A DNA stretch of 64,000 nt from the NCBI RefSeq assembly GCF_035046485.1, contig NC_085138.1:344300178-344364177 (forward strand), given 5' to 3'. The notes beneath the pieces are model-generated. The model was not told the origin of the DNA. It saw only the letters and a list, made by a program, of their open reading frames with translations, and searched no databases. Below, one piece after another: positions 11,378 through 22,954 of this stretch (positions within the stretch are counted from its first letter, which is position 1; each line of letters opens with the position of its first letter). The translations under genes and the position numbers were made by a program. Source of the stretch: Aedes albopictus. Its lineage: Eukaryota > Arthropoda > Insecta > Diptera > Culicidae.

Positions 11378-14042
11378 AAACTGGGATAACTCGGTTGAAG
11401 TCAGTCCATCAAGTCAGGACTAGTTCTTGGCTATTGGTGCTTACGGACATATTTGACTAAGAGTCAAAATAGATCCAAAAACAGGTCGCAGTGACTTATA
11501 TACCCAACAAGGAATAAAAAAAATAAAAGAGTCAAATGGTCTAGGACAGTATCACCTACGAACTTGTGCGACTTGTTTGATGCTGATGCGAGCTGAAGCA
11601 CATACATTTTTGTCTGAATATTGATAGACAAAACTGATGAAAACTGCATCAACTGCGACAAAATACCAATACCCTGCTGAGGTACCTTCGATTGAAGATC
11701 CATTTGTAAGATTCTGACTACGCGATGGATAAAGTCCGTTAGAGCCTGTAGGATAGTTAAGCTTTTGAGAACGATTTCGAAAGAAAATCACGACGAGGGA
11801 GATGAATTTGTAGATGATTTGCTGCTACTTTCTCTGCACGAGGATGGAGACGAACATGTCCGGTAGATCAGGGATGCTGAAAATGTTGAACGAGAGATTC
11901 CTCCCTTTGCTGAACAAGCTGTGCACACGGCAGCGAGGAATTATGTCTCAAAATGCTCACTGTTACAGAAGTGAAGTAGTACATCATGCTGGAAACGAAG
12001 ATGGAATTGGAAAAAAAAGAGAACAAGATCGAGCGATACGTCGAAAAGGAGTTCTGTTGTGCTGGATGCATCGAACGAAAGTGAGAATCGTACTCCACAT
12101 GGTCACAGCAATCACACAGTTCCGTGAAACAGACCCAATGTACCGGCACCGAATACCGAAGCTGCAAAATTCCTATCGGCTAACTAGTGCAGTAAGCATC
12201 CTGAACAAGGATATTTTGCCGCAGTACTTGGAGGCTGTACAAAACCTAGAAGAGTACACAAAACCCGCATGGATGCGACATTTGAAGAACCGGATCACCA
12301 CATTGCGAACCAAGATTGGTTGATTTATATAGTACAAGCAGGATAATCGACCAACGAGACGGGTTCGTTATGTTGTTGGAATTGTGAAACTCGCAGAACT
12401 CCGAGATCTCATAGAAGTCAACATTACGGAGATTCTCGAGTCGACATCCGGTTGAGCAGTCTTGCGAAACGATTGTGGCGTCATGGAGCCTGTTCGAAGC
12501 GGAAGGAATCAAATCAGATGTTCAACAGCAACGAACTGCATCCGAAAGGACAAGCCTGATTATGATAAAGGCTTTCCGGAGATTGGCGGCGTCACACAGT
12601 TCTGGGCCAATCTATGGGAGAACCCTGCCCAGCACAGCGACGATGGAATGCGGTTAGCAAAAGAAGAGCGACAGTGTAATGGAGTTGGAGACATGACCGC
12701 GGTCGTAGTAACCACCCAGGATATACGTGAGGCTACCCGGTTTACCAGAAATTGGGCTGCATCAGGACCCGATTTCGTGCACAATTTTTGGTATAAAAAA
12801 GTCACGACGATCAACGGGCAGATTGCGGAATGCTTCAACATGGTGCTAGAAGACCCCACGCAGCTACCAGAGGTTATTACCAGGGGTATCACTTATCTTC
12901 TACCGAAGGACTAACATACAGCTGATCCAGCAAAGTTCAGACCAATAACGTGCCTTTCGCGTCTGTACAAAGTGCTGTCGTCGGTAATAGCGAGGAAGAT
13001 GCAAACAACGTGATGACCGAGGAACAAGAAGGGTGTCGCAAAAACACGCAAGGTTGCAACACGCAACTGCATCATAGATGCAGTCATTGTGGGTCAAGAC
13101 ACCGAGAAGCAGAGGAACCTGAGCATGACGTATAACGACTACAACAAGTCGTACGACTTAATACCGCGCTGGTACCTTCTCAAGGAACTGTAGTTGATGA
13201 TGGAGACGTGAAATCAGGTTAATGCAGCACACGATGGCGGAGTACGTTCCTACAACTTACCTGCGGAACAGTTGTGTTGCGGTCCAGAACTCTCAGCATC
13301 AGGAGGGGGATATTCCAAGGCGAAGCCATAAGCTATGGTTGTGCCTTGCAATGAATCCTCTCAGCAGAGCACTTATCTATGGCTATCAACTGAAAAGTGG
13401 GACAAGATGCACAAGAATAACCAACACCTTCTTTATGGACGACCTGAAGCTGTTTGCGGAATCAGTACAGAGGCTTCATCAACTGTTGCAGCTTGCGACG
13501 GTGTTTACGACGCGACATCCGAATGGAGTTTGAAATTGACAAGTCGGTAACGGTCAGTTCATCTTCGCCGGAGTAATGTAGTGGATGTCAACTGTTTCTG
13601 CGTCTAAGAAAAGGAGGAGACTTGAAATACGGTTCAGGCGAAGCGTACAAATACCTCAGCTTCCTGCAACTTAGAGGTATTCGCCACACAGCAGTCAAGA
13701 TGGAACTGTCAATCCGTGTCAAATGTGTTCTAATGAGTTTTCTGTCAGCCGGCAACGAGGTAACGTTTGCTGTGCCCCTCTTCACCTACAGCTCTGGGGT
13801 GGTAAAGTGAACCAAGACTACTGACCTCGAGGCGCTAGAACGAGCAGTAGGGGTGGCGTTCACCAAGCACCGCAAGTCCTCCATCGAGAGAGTCACCCTA
13901 CCACGTGCAGTAGGAGGAAGAGAAGTCACCGATATCCAGGCACTATGTGTCTACCAGATTCAGCAACTGCGGGCATATTTCGTAGTAAGCCAGAACCGTC
14001 GTCACGAAATGTACCGCACTGTATGCGAAGCTTTCTAGCTAA

Positions 14043-14324
14043 AGCGCAGTTTCGAGTTCGAAAGGAATCGCTCAAGAAACTTCTTGAGTGATTCCTGGCA
14101 GAAACTTTCTTCGGTGACTGCCATTTGAACTGTCATTTCTTCGCTACTGCGTACTGCGATCGAAGAAAAACCTGCCTGAATCGCTCAAGAAGCCGGTTTT
14201 TCTTCGATCGCAGTACGCAGTAGCGAAGAAATGACAGTTCAAATGGCAGTCACCGAAGAAAGTTTCTGCCAGGAATCACTCAAGAAGTTTCTTGAGCGAT
14301 TCCTTCCGAACTCGAAACTGCGCT
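14043..14324. mobile_element. Foldback MITE in the R4-like ORF, TAA target duplication
   Basis: Two long arms meet near 14175 to form an almost perfect hairpin. Each arm contains AAGCGCAGTTTCGAGTTC, GCTCAAGAA and TCTTCGATCGCAG. TAA at 14040-14042 and 14325-14327 brackets it. Removing the element and one TAA rejoins the retrotransposon frame (CTAGC-TAA-ACTGCGAC). The 282 bp carry no gene. Confidence 0.8.
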
Positions 14325-14460
14325 TAAACTGCGACATCAAGACCGTAGACGAGATGATCGTAACGTGGAAACCGAAGGAGCTACAGCTCTGTTCAGTGTT
14401 AGCTGTATCAGCCTACCTTGATCATCGCAACAAAGTTGCCAAGATTGTGCGATTTTTTGG

Positions 14461-14630
14461 CCTGATGTATGGGACATTCCTTGCCGGAATCGCTCAAGAA
14501 ACCGTTTTTCTTCGATCGCAGTAGTTGCGAAGAAATGACAATTCAAATGGCAGTCATTGTAGAAAGTTTCTGCTAGGATTTAAAAAAGAACTTTCTTGAA
14601 CCGTTCCTTTTGAACACAAAACTTGGCTTT
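14461..14630. mobile_element. Second, one-armed copy of the same MITE family
   Basis: It carries one arm of the foldback MITE above (GCTCAAGAA, TCTTCGATCGCAG, GAAGAAATGAC, GAAAGTTTCTGC) but lacks the other. Its left edge (TGATGTATGGGAC) resembles the left edge of the copy at 59557. It also lies inside the R4-like ORF, between the VAKI and YQLDPVLEN blocks. Ends are approximate. Confidence 0.55.
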
Positions 14631-15290
14631 AAAGAACAACTGTGTCGACAGATGTGTACCATACTACAGGTACCAGCTGGACCCGGTTCTAGAAAATAGT
14701 TGCTTCAGGTTGTAGTGGGATCGCGAGATCATTACGGACGTCCTCATTCGTGTCAACAGCCCCGATATCGTGGTTTACGACAAAAGGTTGAAGCGGGTAA
14801 CCCTTATCGACATAACTGTACCCTTAGACCACAATGTCTAATCAACGTTCTCCGGCAAGATAACCAAGTACCACGACCTAGCGGAGGAGTTGAAGCAGAT
14901 GTGGCTCCTGGAGGACGTCCGTACAGTTTCGGTTGTTCTCTCGGCAACTGGAGTTGTTCCCAAATCTCTCCTAAGGTCCCTAGATGAGCTGGAATTGGAG
15001 AAGAATCTGAACAGCATCCAAAAAGCGGTGATTCTTGGAACTTGTAGTAAAGTCAGGCGTAGCAGACTCATTAGGATAAGAGTAATAACCGGCTAATGAG
15101 ATTCATAGACCCTATATAATCAGCTTTGGAATACCGATTGCCTGGGGTAGGCGTAGGGGAAAGTTTCCAGCATTTATGCTGAGTCGTGCCAAACTCTATA
15201 ACAATACCAATAACCTGCTGAGTGAGTACTACGAACCGCTGCATGCTGGAAAAGTAAAAAGGCCGGTGTTTTTATTTGTTGCAAATTTCG

Positions 15291-16906
15291 ATCAGTTTGG
15301 GATCTTCTTCAGGAACTCAATAGACCCTAGTGGTGCGGCCATTTCGGCTAATTGACTCGAAACCCTTTGACTGGGCATAACTTGTGATTCCAGCGTTTAT
15401 TTTCACCATTTGTGCTGACGTCATATCTATCTATCATATGGTATGTCACCTTATATGTCACATATATCCAACTATAACGGCAATTCTCGATCCAATTACA
15501 TGTTGTAGAACTGAATTTACCTCGCTTAACCAGCGTTTAAGTCACTGCCCTTCCAAGCGCGAACACTCGGCAAAAAAAATAGTGTGCGACACGGGGGCGG
15601 TACCAAACCGCGCGCACAAAAAGCACGTGTTCGATTCATATTTAGGGCAACCACTGACTGCTAAAGTACCGCGCCACCACATGCACAGCACAGGGAATTT
15701 CCTGGCTATCATGATTGGCAGCAGCGCCGGCGCGGCCGTTGCGATGGAGGAGGAAGTATGGCGCTGCTGGTTGGCTGGAACGAAACTGGTTTCCCTCACG
15801 ACAGCGGTGCGAGGTTCTAACGACGGACCGTCGTCTGTCCGTATGGATTGGACATGCAACGGTCGGTCATTTGCAATTGTAAGCTAGGCGGTACGTCACG
15901 CGCCTTGGGGTTTCGGTAGGGTAAGTGTACTAGTTGGGGACAATAACCGATCGGCACTTATTGGGACATCGATTCACAGTGTTGTTTGAATGGAATCCTA
16001 ATCCTAAGGTTAGAAGTTAAGGTGACGCATAATTGCAGCACCAAAGTGTCATGTTTTTTTTTTTAAAGTTGTTTTATAAGTTAACCACTGTGTCCATAAC
16101 TGCTACCCTTGCCCTAAATATCTGCCGGTCACTTGGTGGCAGTTCAATGATAACCCGGCTGAACCCGGTGCCACCGCCAATCGATAAGGAATTTTACAAA
16201 CACGCAGGAATTCGTAAGCGGTTTCCACTGAACGTTAGATATTTCGTGCGATACTATTTTGTTCCGGTCGGATATGAAGTTTCGGGTGATCACCGAACGT
16301 GTAACCTTGAGCCCAATTAGGCACGCAGCATTTAGGCCTGGGCTGGCCGGCAAATTCGTTGCTGTTGGTCGTGAATCGTGCTACCAGTGCACTGGCAGCG
16401 GCTAGAAAGGCACCCCTCACGGTGAAAATGCTATTAAAATGCAATTCAAGATCGTAATCTTGACCGCTTGAATCGATTTTGTTGGCTCAGCGCGGGTCAC
16501 CAGTGCTAGAGCAGAGGCAGCCCGGCGAGTTGTGGAAACTATATTGCGAGAGGCGGCAGCTGGGCTGTGGGGGACGAACGACAGAACGCGATCGATCCAA
16601 TAGAGATCGTTATTGTATGATTGGTGTTTCAGCGCGGCAGTATTAATTCGCTGCTAGTGGCAGGCAGCAACATTTATCGCATTGGTTTTGATCTTGGCCC
16701 CACCATGTGTACTGTAGCCAGATGTTGAGGGGTGATACTTAGACAGATTTAATGGGGTTCAAAGTGTCTCCTGGTAATCAGTCAGTGTGCCGATCGGACA
16801 AGGATCCGGTGACTAATGATCGTTGATTTTGTTCGATGAGATTAGATCAAAATGTAAAATTTTATTCTAGCTATAATTTCATTTTGGTCAACATTATAAA
16901 GTGGAA
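15291..16906. other. No supported gene; lone left end of a TA element at 15919
   Basis: At 15917-15918 a TA precedes GGGTAAGTGTACTAGTTGGG, and a related GGGACA word recurs near 15942 and 15962. This resembles the left ends of the TA elements at 302, 8779, 28163 and 46626, but I find no matching right end. A 167-codon frame at 15384-15887 shows no protein-like features. The rest is mixed, moderately GC-rich sequence. Confidence 0.4.
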
Positions 16907-17229
16907 CCCGAGTAGAGGAAAAGAGCTCAATAATAGCATATTTTGATATGGAGATCAAAAAGTGATATGGGTTTGATTGACATAAGAGATAAAAGATCTA
17001 AAAATAAAATCAAAAATTTACTCCTGGAACATCATCATCATATCAAATTTAGATTTTGTAAGATCTGACCAATAGCAGCGAGCTATTCGTTTGATCTTAA
17101 AATATCAAATTTTGATATAGTTCAGATGTTCCAGGAACATTTTTCAGATATTATTTTCAGATCTTTTATCTCTTATATCAATCAAACCAATATCACGTTT
17201 TGATCGTCAGTATTTCACCTCTACCCGGG
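16907..17229. mobile_element. Long-inverted-repeat MITE (CCCGRGTAGAGG family)
   Basis: Left arm CCCGAGTAGAGG and right arm (inverted) CCCGGGTAGAGG start two arms of about 110 bp that share GGTTTGATTG, TAAGAGATAAAAGATCT and CCTGGAACATC. There is no frame. A more diverged relative is at 50738-51220. The target duplication is not clear (perhaps AA). Confidence 0.7.
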
Positions 17230-19050
17230 AAGTGTTACTAGGAATCTCAGCATAAAAGGACAGCAACGATAAATCTTTGCTGACATATGCAAAATGGTAC
17301 ATCTCAAGTGGGTTTTGTCCAATAACCTTACTTTCGAAAGGGGAATTTCTATCTAGGAGTTCTTATAAACCCGATGTTTGCAATTTTCAGTAAAGTTGAA
17401 ATGGCGTATTCGCGTGTCATGCCTCGAGCATGTGCGCTTGCCAACAATACAATTGTCGCTACACTCGTCTCTGAACTAACTTCCAGAGCGATCCTGCCTT
17501 GAGGCAGGTCGAATAGGAAACCTCCTTAGGAAACCTCCTAGTATAAATCTTACTTAGTGTATGCATCACCATTGAGCTAAACTCTTGGAATGTTTTCACC
17601 ATCGATAGCTACTGCAACAGAAACCACAAAAATCTCATTAAACTTAATAGATCCTTTATATCACACGATATCATAATAATCAACCGGCCATGTAAACACT
17701 GTATCCGAATCGCCCTCCTGACACTAAACTCGAAACGGGTAGAATGCTTAATAATTTCATTTATGCATTGCCGCCTAATAGCTTTTGCAAATCTCTACGG
17801 ACGGACCCCACAAAGCAGTCGACGTTTCGTAGGTAGGTACCTATAATATGCCTACCATATAATTATTCATTACCTTTGGGCCATAATCGTGTGTGTTGTG
17901 CTGCAGCCCGCGGCAACAGTAGTACATATTTAGCATAAGACCATGCTGAAAGCTAATCCACACGCCACACGAGCAAACTCCACGCTACCGCCACGAACCA
18001 ACTTCTGGTGACTATGACTTTGCATAGTTTGTTTGGGAGGTGGAAAAATGTAAGTGCAATAAGTGGTGTACCTACATCATGTGCCAGCAACTAACTGAAT
18101 AATGAACACTAGCAACGATTGTTTGAACAAACCAACCAAACCAACATCGATTTCACGCGGGTAAACTTCGGCTGAAGCAAAATGATGGGAAATGATCATA
18201 AAAGTACCTTTGGGTAAGTTGTTGGTTTACTTCTACTGCTGGTTATTTGTAAGCAAGGATTTTTTATATTTGCTGACAAAAATAAGCCTAATAGTTGAGT
18301 ATTTGCATAACCTACATATTCGTTTTCTAAAACGTTATGAACAATCTGAAAAAGTTTTCTATTGTATTCTATTCTAGTGCTTGCACAGCCAGTATCGAAA
18401 AGCATCCTGGAAATACCAGAATTTCTTCTGAATATTCTCTTGTCGGTATTAATATTTGCAGCAGCAATAATGATAGGATACAAATATTGAAATGGCCAGG
18501 CCCACTGTGCAGACTAAGGTGGTTGGAGAAAATAAAAAAAAAAAAATACGGCAATCAGATCAACCACTTATGAATAACATGATTAACGCAATCACCGAAT
18601 TGGTGATGGAAGAAACGGGGACAACCGTACCAACCGTTTAATTTGAAGGGGAAGGTTTTTTTTTATGTTGAATCGTTGGGAGTTGCGTAGCTAAGAAGGA
18701 TAATGCATACTCCATTATTGCTTGGTGTCTCCTGGGATGGGACATATGTATTTACTCCTTATGCCCAAGCTGTAAAGCCTAGGCTTAAGCGTCTTTACTT
18801 GCTCTCTTAAGCATCTGATGGATAATATGAAAACGTTTTTGATCTTAAAGAATATGGTTAAATGCTAAAACATGCGTAAATATCCGTTTTTTCATCTAAA
18901 ATTTAGGAAAATGGAACACAGTAAAGGATTGTTTTTCCTTGCATTTTGATCATGAAAATATTTTTAATTTAGAACTTTTAGAGAAGTTTATATTATTCAG
19001 AATAAAATTTCAACTTCAAGGCCGAAACTATGCATGAAAACAATCAAAAT
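17230..19050. other. No supported gene; 13-bp tandem at 17514-17540
   Basis: The stretch is AT-rich with short frames only. TAGGAAACCTCCT is repeated in tandem at 17514-17540, preceded by a small GCCTTGAGGC hairpin. A poly-A run lies at 18531-18545. I see no RNA gene. Confidence 0.4.
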
Positions 19051-19248
19051 TGTAAGTTAAAAGAAAATCGGGTTAAGTACTGTTCCTTTTAATTCCACTA
19101 AGAATTTGCATCCTTCGACAGAAACGTATTTCAACCTCAACTGTAACGTCGCCTTCAGTGTCTCCTACTTGACACGACTGTCAAAAGATGCAAATTCTCA
19201 GGGGAATCAAAAGTAACAGTACTTAACCCGATTTTCTATTTACTTACA
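19051..19248. mobile_element. Short inverted-repeat MITE
   Basis: Both ends read inward as TGTAAGT, then GAAAATCGGGTTAAGTACTG, then a block ending in GAATTTGCATC. The arms of about 60 bp flank a roughly 60-bp centre. It has no coding capacity and I did not find a clear target duplication. Confidence 0.65.
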
Positions 19249-19249
19249 G

Positions 19250-19855
19250 GCATTCCACTAACACGCCCAGGTTCAACATCATAATCAACATTTTGCTAAA
19301 TTTCAGATTTAGGGAACGATTCACTTATCTGATAATTGGTTTTTGCCTGAAATGCCTTGAAAGTAAGCCATCAAAAATGGGATGGCTGAGATGTCATGGT
19401 GCTCTTTTACTTCAGAGCGCTATAAAAGTGCATTAAACTTAGGAAAAAGCTTACAAGTTAAAATAGTACAGTAAACACAAAAAAAACTTGTAATATGATA
19501 TGACTCTGGAAAATCATAAACATACGCGTTTCAACAACTTTCAAAAAAAACTGTACCTTATTGACTAGTGTGGCCACCTTCAAGGGCGCCAGCCTCAGAG
19601 AGGCACCTCTAGTTCGCCGGTGCCTCAAAATCGACCGTGTGTTTATTTCGTGTTATTTTTTTAAAATTTATTTTTACAAAAATTTTGATCTTTTTAAAAA
19701 AAAATCCCTGTACATTCTCACTACGGAATGTGTTTAGAATATTTTCGAGAATTAACTTTAAAAAGTTTATTAGGATATTTTGCAGTGATTTGGGTAATTC
19801 ATCAATCGTTGAATACATAATTTATACTATAAGTTTCGTTTTCATCTGTTTCTCA
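19250..19855. other. No supported gene; lone TIR-like remnant at 19792
   Basis: GGGTAATTCATCAATCGTTG at 19792-19811 resembles the terminal repeat of the element at 302 with about five differences over 25 bases. It is not preceded by TA, so it may be a degraded end. A GCC-rich motif at 19585-19625 is unexplained. Confidence 0.35.
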
Positions 19856-19859
19856 TTAT

Positions 19860-20470
19860 CGTTGATGGTATAGTACTGGCTACCGCTTCAGACAGAAGGT
19901 CCTGGGTTGAATCCCTGTCTCGACCCCTTTCCTCCTACTTTGTAACTTTCTATCCACTTTCTAATAAACTCTCTTCACCACATATGCATCGCAAAACTGA
20001 TTGATAGCCATCGCAAGAACCATAAACGAGAACAACATTATTCACAGCACAGTCTAATTCTATCATATAACGCCTACGAGTTATGCAACCAAGTGAACTG
20101 TGTCGCTACACAGTAATCTTCGCACAATCTATCACTTAACGTCTGGCATCCACGCACCAATGCTTTGACCCCTGTGCCAAGAATAATCATTTTCCTACAA
20201 CATTCCGACATCTGCATGAGCTTGTGCAGATGCAGTGAACTCCGCGGTTCGTTGGAAACAAGCGATTGCAATCATCGCTGCTCTTCCCATCTTCGCATTG
20301 ACCAAATGTAAGCAAAGTAAGTACCACCACAGAGCAGGAGCACTCCCTCTCTGTGGTGCTCAATAAACGTGAAGTAGTAACGAAGTAGTTCGTGTTCCTC
20401 TTGTCCCCGGGGATAAAAAAGAACACAACGTGGGGCCTGATCAACCGCTGGACGAAACTGGCATCGTCCA
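19860..20470 (+). mobile_element. Possible tRNA-derived SINE
   Basis: A tRNA-like head reads TGGTATAGTACTGGCTACCG, then a B-box-like GGGTTGAATCC at 19904-19914. A pyrimidine-rich body follows. The T-stem and acceptor stem do not pair well, so it is not a working tRNA. The 3' limit is unknown and set where the body stops looking distinctive. Confidence 0.4.
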
Positions 20471-20579
20471 AATGTTAACGCATCCTTAAGCTAGCTTATT
20501 CTAATGATGGCCGATTGTCGCTAACGGTTGAATGGTTCATTTCGGTAGTCAAAACTTTGAATTATCTGTTTTATATTTG

Positions 20580-21500
20580 TCAAATTTTCATTTTAAATGT
20601 TCATGGGACTTTAGGAAGGAATCGGAGGAGTCCCATGGGGGATCAGAAGGTTTTTTAGTCGTCTTTCAAGTAGAGTTGTGCAATATAAGTCTTGTCAGGT
20701 GACTACTGATATTACACCATCGTTACTATCACTCCAGACCATTCAATATCAAAACGACAATGACAGACAACGACTTGATATTGATCCGCACTCTAGATCA
20801 CAATCATTGCAACTGATGTGATATTTTAGTGGTTTTCGCCAAAACTCGAACTTTTTTATGACCAACATGCAAAACTTGTTATTTTATACCACACATTAAA
20901 ATAAAATCTAGGTAAATCTACATTTGGATTTTTAATCGTATTTTAAAGATGGCCTATCATTGATATCCCTACACCATCACATTCAGTCCAGTTCTGATGG
21001 AACAAGGAAAGTGACGGTGACTTAATAGAGCGCACGCTGACTAGGATCGCAGTCGGCCTATCAAAATCAGCGATTTGCTTACCATTGACAGTGACAGAGT
21101 GCAACTCTGCTTTCAAGAAAGTTTCTGGGTGTTTTTAGAAGGGTTTCAAAGCATGTCAAGGAGTTTTTAATAGTATCAAGAGGTGTCAATGAGTTTGAAA
21201 ATGATTTATAATGCTTTCAAAGAGGACCCAGGGATGTTTTAGAGGAGTCTTAATGCATTTCTAGACGTTTCATGGGGTTTCAGTGGGCTTTCAAAAAAAA
21301 AAAAAATCAAGGGAGTTAAGAGAGATATCAAAGTATTTCATAGGTATTTGGTAAGTTAACTGAAGGCTTCAGGATGCTTCCAAGAGAGGGGGCTTCAGGG
21401 AGTTTGGAAGTGGTTTGCGCTCGTTTCATGATGCTTTCAAGGATATTTCAGCAGTTTTAAGGGGTTTCTGAAGTGCTTTAGAAGGTTTCCAAAAGAATGA
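20580..21500. repeat. Degenerate TTTCAAGG/GGGTTTC-type repeat block
   Basis: Short phrases such as GGGTTTCAAAG, GAGTTTTTAATAG and GGATGTTTTAGAGG recur with an irregular period of about 25-30 bp from 21118 to 21490 and at 20600-20662. A hAT-type MITE splits it. It resembles the block at 800-1080. Confidence 0.4.
20671..21109. mobile_element. hAT-type MITE, 8-bp target duplication CTTTCAAG
   Basis: CTTTCAAG flanks it at 20663-20670 and 21110-21117. The left end TAGAGTTGTGCA and the inverted right end CAGAGTTGCAC match each other and the general hAT pattern (YAGNGTTG). The 439-bp body has no transposase frame. The 8-bp duplication is strong evidence of the superfamily. Confidence 0.8.
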
Positions 21501-21888
21501 AATTTAATTAGAAGTGACCCCAAATTATCTATAAATATTTTTTTCAAAATTCGTTCGCTTTCGCAGAGATCTTTACTAAACACTCAAAAATAGTAGCAAC
21601 AACCATCACACTCTAACATTCATTTCTCTTCCTAACCGACTGTAAGGACTTGGCCAGCACCGGTATTGATCTAACATGTATGAGCTGCTTAAATTGCACT
21701 TTGAGAATAAGGGGAGTGTCCCAGTTCCTTATTCAAATCAATCACGGAAGAGCAACCATTGGCATCTTCTTCTACTTCTTCTATATGGCTCTAGGTCCCC
21801 ACTGGGACTTGGCCTGCCTCGCTCAAACTTAGTGTTCTTTGAGCACTTCCACAGTTATTAATTGAAGGGCTTTCTTTGCCTGCAATTA

Positions 21889-22816
21889 GGCCGTCCCTTA
21901 TTTTGCAAAAAAAAAAAATGGAAATGTTATAAGTTCGTTAGTGGAAAATGATCGTTCCAGCTAAGAAATGATCGTGTCAAAATTTGAAGTCCATATCTCA
22001 AGGCTAAGTGGTCCCTCTAGGGGCTTAAAGTTGTCAAAATTGGTATGGGACCAAAAAAACATGAAATTTTTTTCGACGAAAAAATACGCTATTCTACTAA
22101 AACCGATGATTTTGGAATCCTAAAGTGCCAAAACTGTGCTTAGAATTGCGATATCTCTACTAGTTTTTGAGTTATTGAACAAAATAGGGTAGGTTTTCTT
22201 CGGAATCTAAAAAAAGGTCAAAAATGCTGATTTTTGGATTTTTCGGTTGTTTTTTGTCAATAACTCGGAAACGAGTAGAGATATTGTAAACCTAAGCACA
22301 TTTTTAGCCCTTTAGGGCCCTAAAATCACCGGTTTTAGTAGAATGGTGTACTTTTTTTGTCGAAAAAAATTTCATGTTTTTTTGGTCCCATACCATTTTT
22401 AACAACTTTAAGCCCCTTGAGGGACCACTTAGCCTTGAGATACGGACTTCACATTTTGACACGATCATTTCTTAGCTGAAACGATCATTTTCCACTAACG
22501 AACTTACACAGATAAACATAATGATATTTACACGTCATGTAAACTTCATTTTAGTCATGTAAACTTAGTGTTATTATGGTTTACATGACATATCATGTAA
22601 ATTTGTGTTATATGTCATGTAAATACTCAGAGTCATGCTGAATTACATGACATATAATGGAAGTTTACATGATATTTTATGACTTTTTCATGATATGTCA
22701 TGTAAACTTCTGTGATATCCCACGCTCCAATCCTGTGCATCATATGTCACAGAATTTTACACTCTTTTTTCGATCTGTGTATAACATGTCTAATTTTTGC
22801 AAAATAAGGGACGGCC
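21889..22816. mobile_element. Foldback element in the Feilai-type SINE, TA target duplication
   Basis: Both ends are GGCCGTCCCTTATTTTGCAA reading inward, bracketed by TA at 21887-21888 and 22817-22818. Inverted arms of about 300 bp follow, sharing AAGTTCGTTAGTGGAAAATG, GATCGTGTCAAAAT and TGGTCCCATACCA. A MITE (22507-22779) sits in the right arm. No transposase is encoded; the length and TA suggest a Tc1/mariner- or pogo-like non-autonomous element. Confidence 0.8.
22507..22779. mobile_element. CATGTAAA-rich MITE, copy 1
   Basis: The ends are CACAG and CTGTG, flanked by TA (22505-22506 and 22780-22781). The 273-bp body repeats CATGTAAA and ATGACATATCATG words, giving many overlapping small palindromes. 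It interrupts the right arm of the foldback element, and removing it restores that arm (ACTTA-TAACATG). Confidence 0.75.
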
Positions 22817-22954
22817 TAATGAATATGTATATTGTGGGACAAGTACAATGATACACTATGCCCAGGGAATCGAGAAAATTTTTCCGACCGGAACGGTAAT
22901 CGAACCCGCCGCCTCCGGATTGGCGATCCATAACCTTAACCACTAGGATAACTG

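Larger units (their letters stand above)
8600..11460. repeat. Diverged tandem array, unit roughly 150-200 bp, interrupted by transposons
   Basis: Related units start near 8630, 10706, 10914, 11078 and 11221, recognised by GATTCCTGAG, by TGAAGTCAGTC-like words and by a block near GATGAACTGCAAATATA. The blocks 8630-8734 and 10919-11021 are easily aligned, both ending in CTGTGAGCTA. The sequence following the Helitron pair (10659 onward) aligns with what follows CTGTGAGCTA at 11021. The Helitrons therefore landed inside this older array. Confidence 0.55.
11814..15096 (+). pseudogene. R4-like ORF: reverse transcriptase plus C-terminal restriction-like endonuclease
   Basis: Fragments in frame order are 11814-12323 (PAWMRHLKNRI), 12462-12914 (VTQFWANLWENPAQHS, GPDFVHNFWYKK, GITYLLPKD), then a shifted piece with ITCLSRLYKVLSS and RNLSM..YNDYNKSYD near 12945-13165. 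Next is 13222-13533 with LWLCLAMNPLSRAL and the catalytic FMDD box (13432-13443). The 13853-14038 frame reaches a TAG, then after the MITE continues as LNCDIKTVDEMIVTWKPK. Near 14716-14830 the endonuclease core gives WDREIITDVLIRV, PD (14761-14766) and, 14 residues later, D (14809-14811). After another shift, AEELKQMWLLEDV, SATGVVPKSLL and QKAVILGTC follow to the stop near 15094. In an intact element this would nick DNA and reverse-transcribe at the nick. Confidence 0.7.
11795..15290 (+). mobile_element. R4-like non-LTR retrotransposon, decayed
   Basis: In order I read an upstream region, a central block with a WAxSGPDFVHNFWYKK motif, reverse transcriptase, and a C-terminal restriction-like endonuclease (PD...D) rather than an N-terminal APE endonuclease. 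That layout is known for the R2/R4/Dong group, and the motif style resembles R4. Multiple stops and frameshifts make it inactive. Two MITEs interrupt the C-terminal half. A second fragment of the same 5' region lies at 42732-42989. The 5' boundary is where similarity to that fragment begins; the 3' boundary is approximate. Confidence 0.65.
21765..22954 (-). mobile_element. Feilai-type SINE, split by a foldback element
   Basis: On the minus strand the head has an A-box region CCTAGTGGTTAAGG and B box GGTTCGATTACC (22878-22945). The body continues with CCCTGGGCATAGTGTATCAT and TTGTACTTGTCCCAC, jumps across the insertion, and ends with GGCCAAGTCCCAGTGGGGAC and a GAAGAAG-type tail near 21765-21785. 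The wording matches my memory of the Aedes Feilai SINE. Removing the foldback element rejoins the body at TTCA-TA-ATTGCAGGC. Confidence 0.7.

Noticed and set aside
15384..15887. 167-codon plus-strand frame
   Set aside because: Composition shifts along its length, a competing minus frame overlaps it, and no motif or upstream signal supports it.
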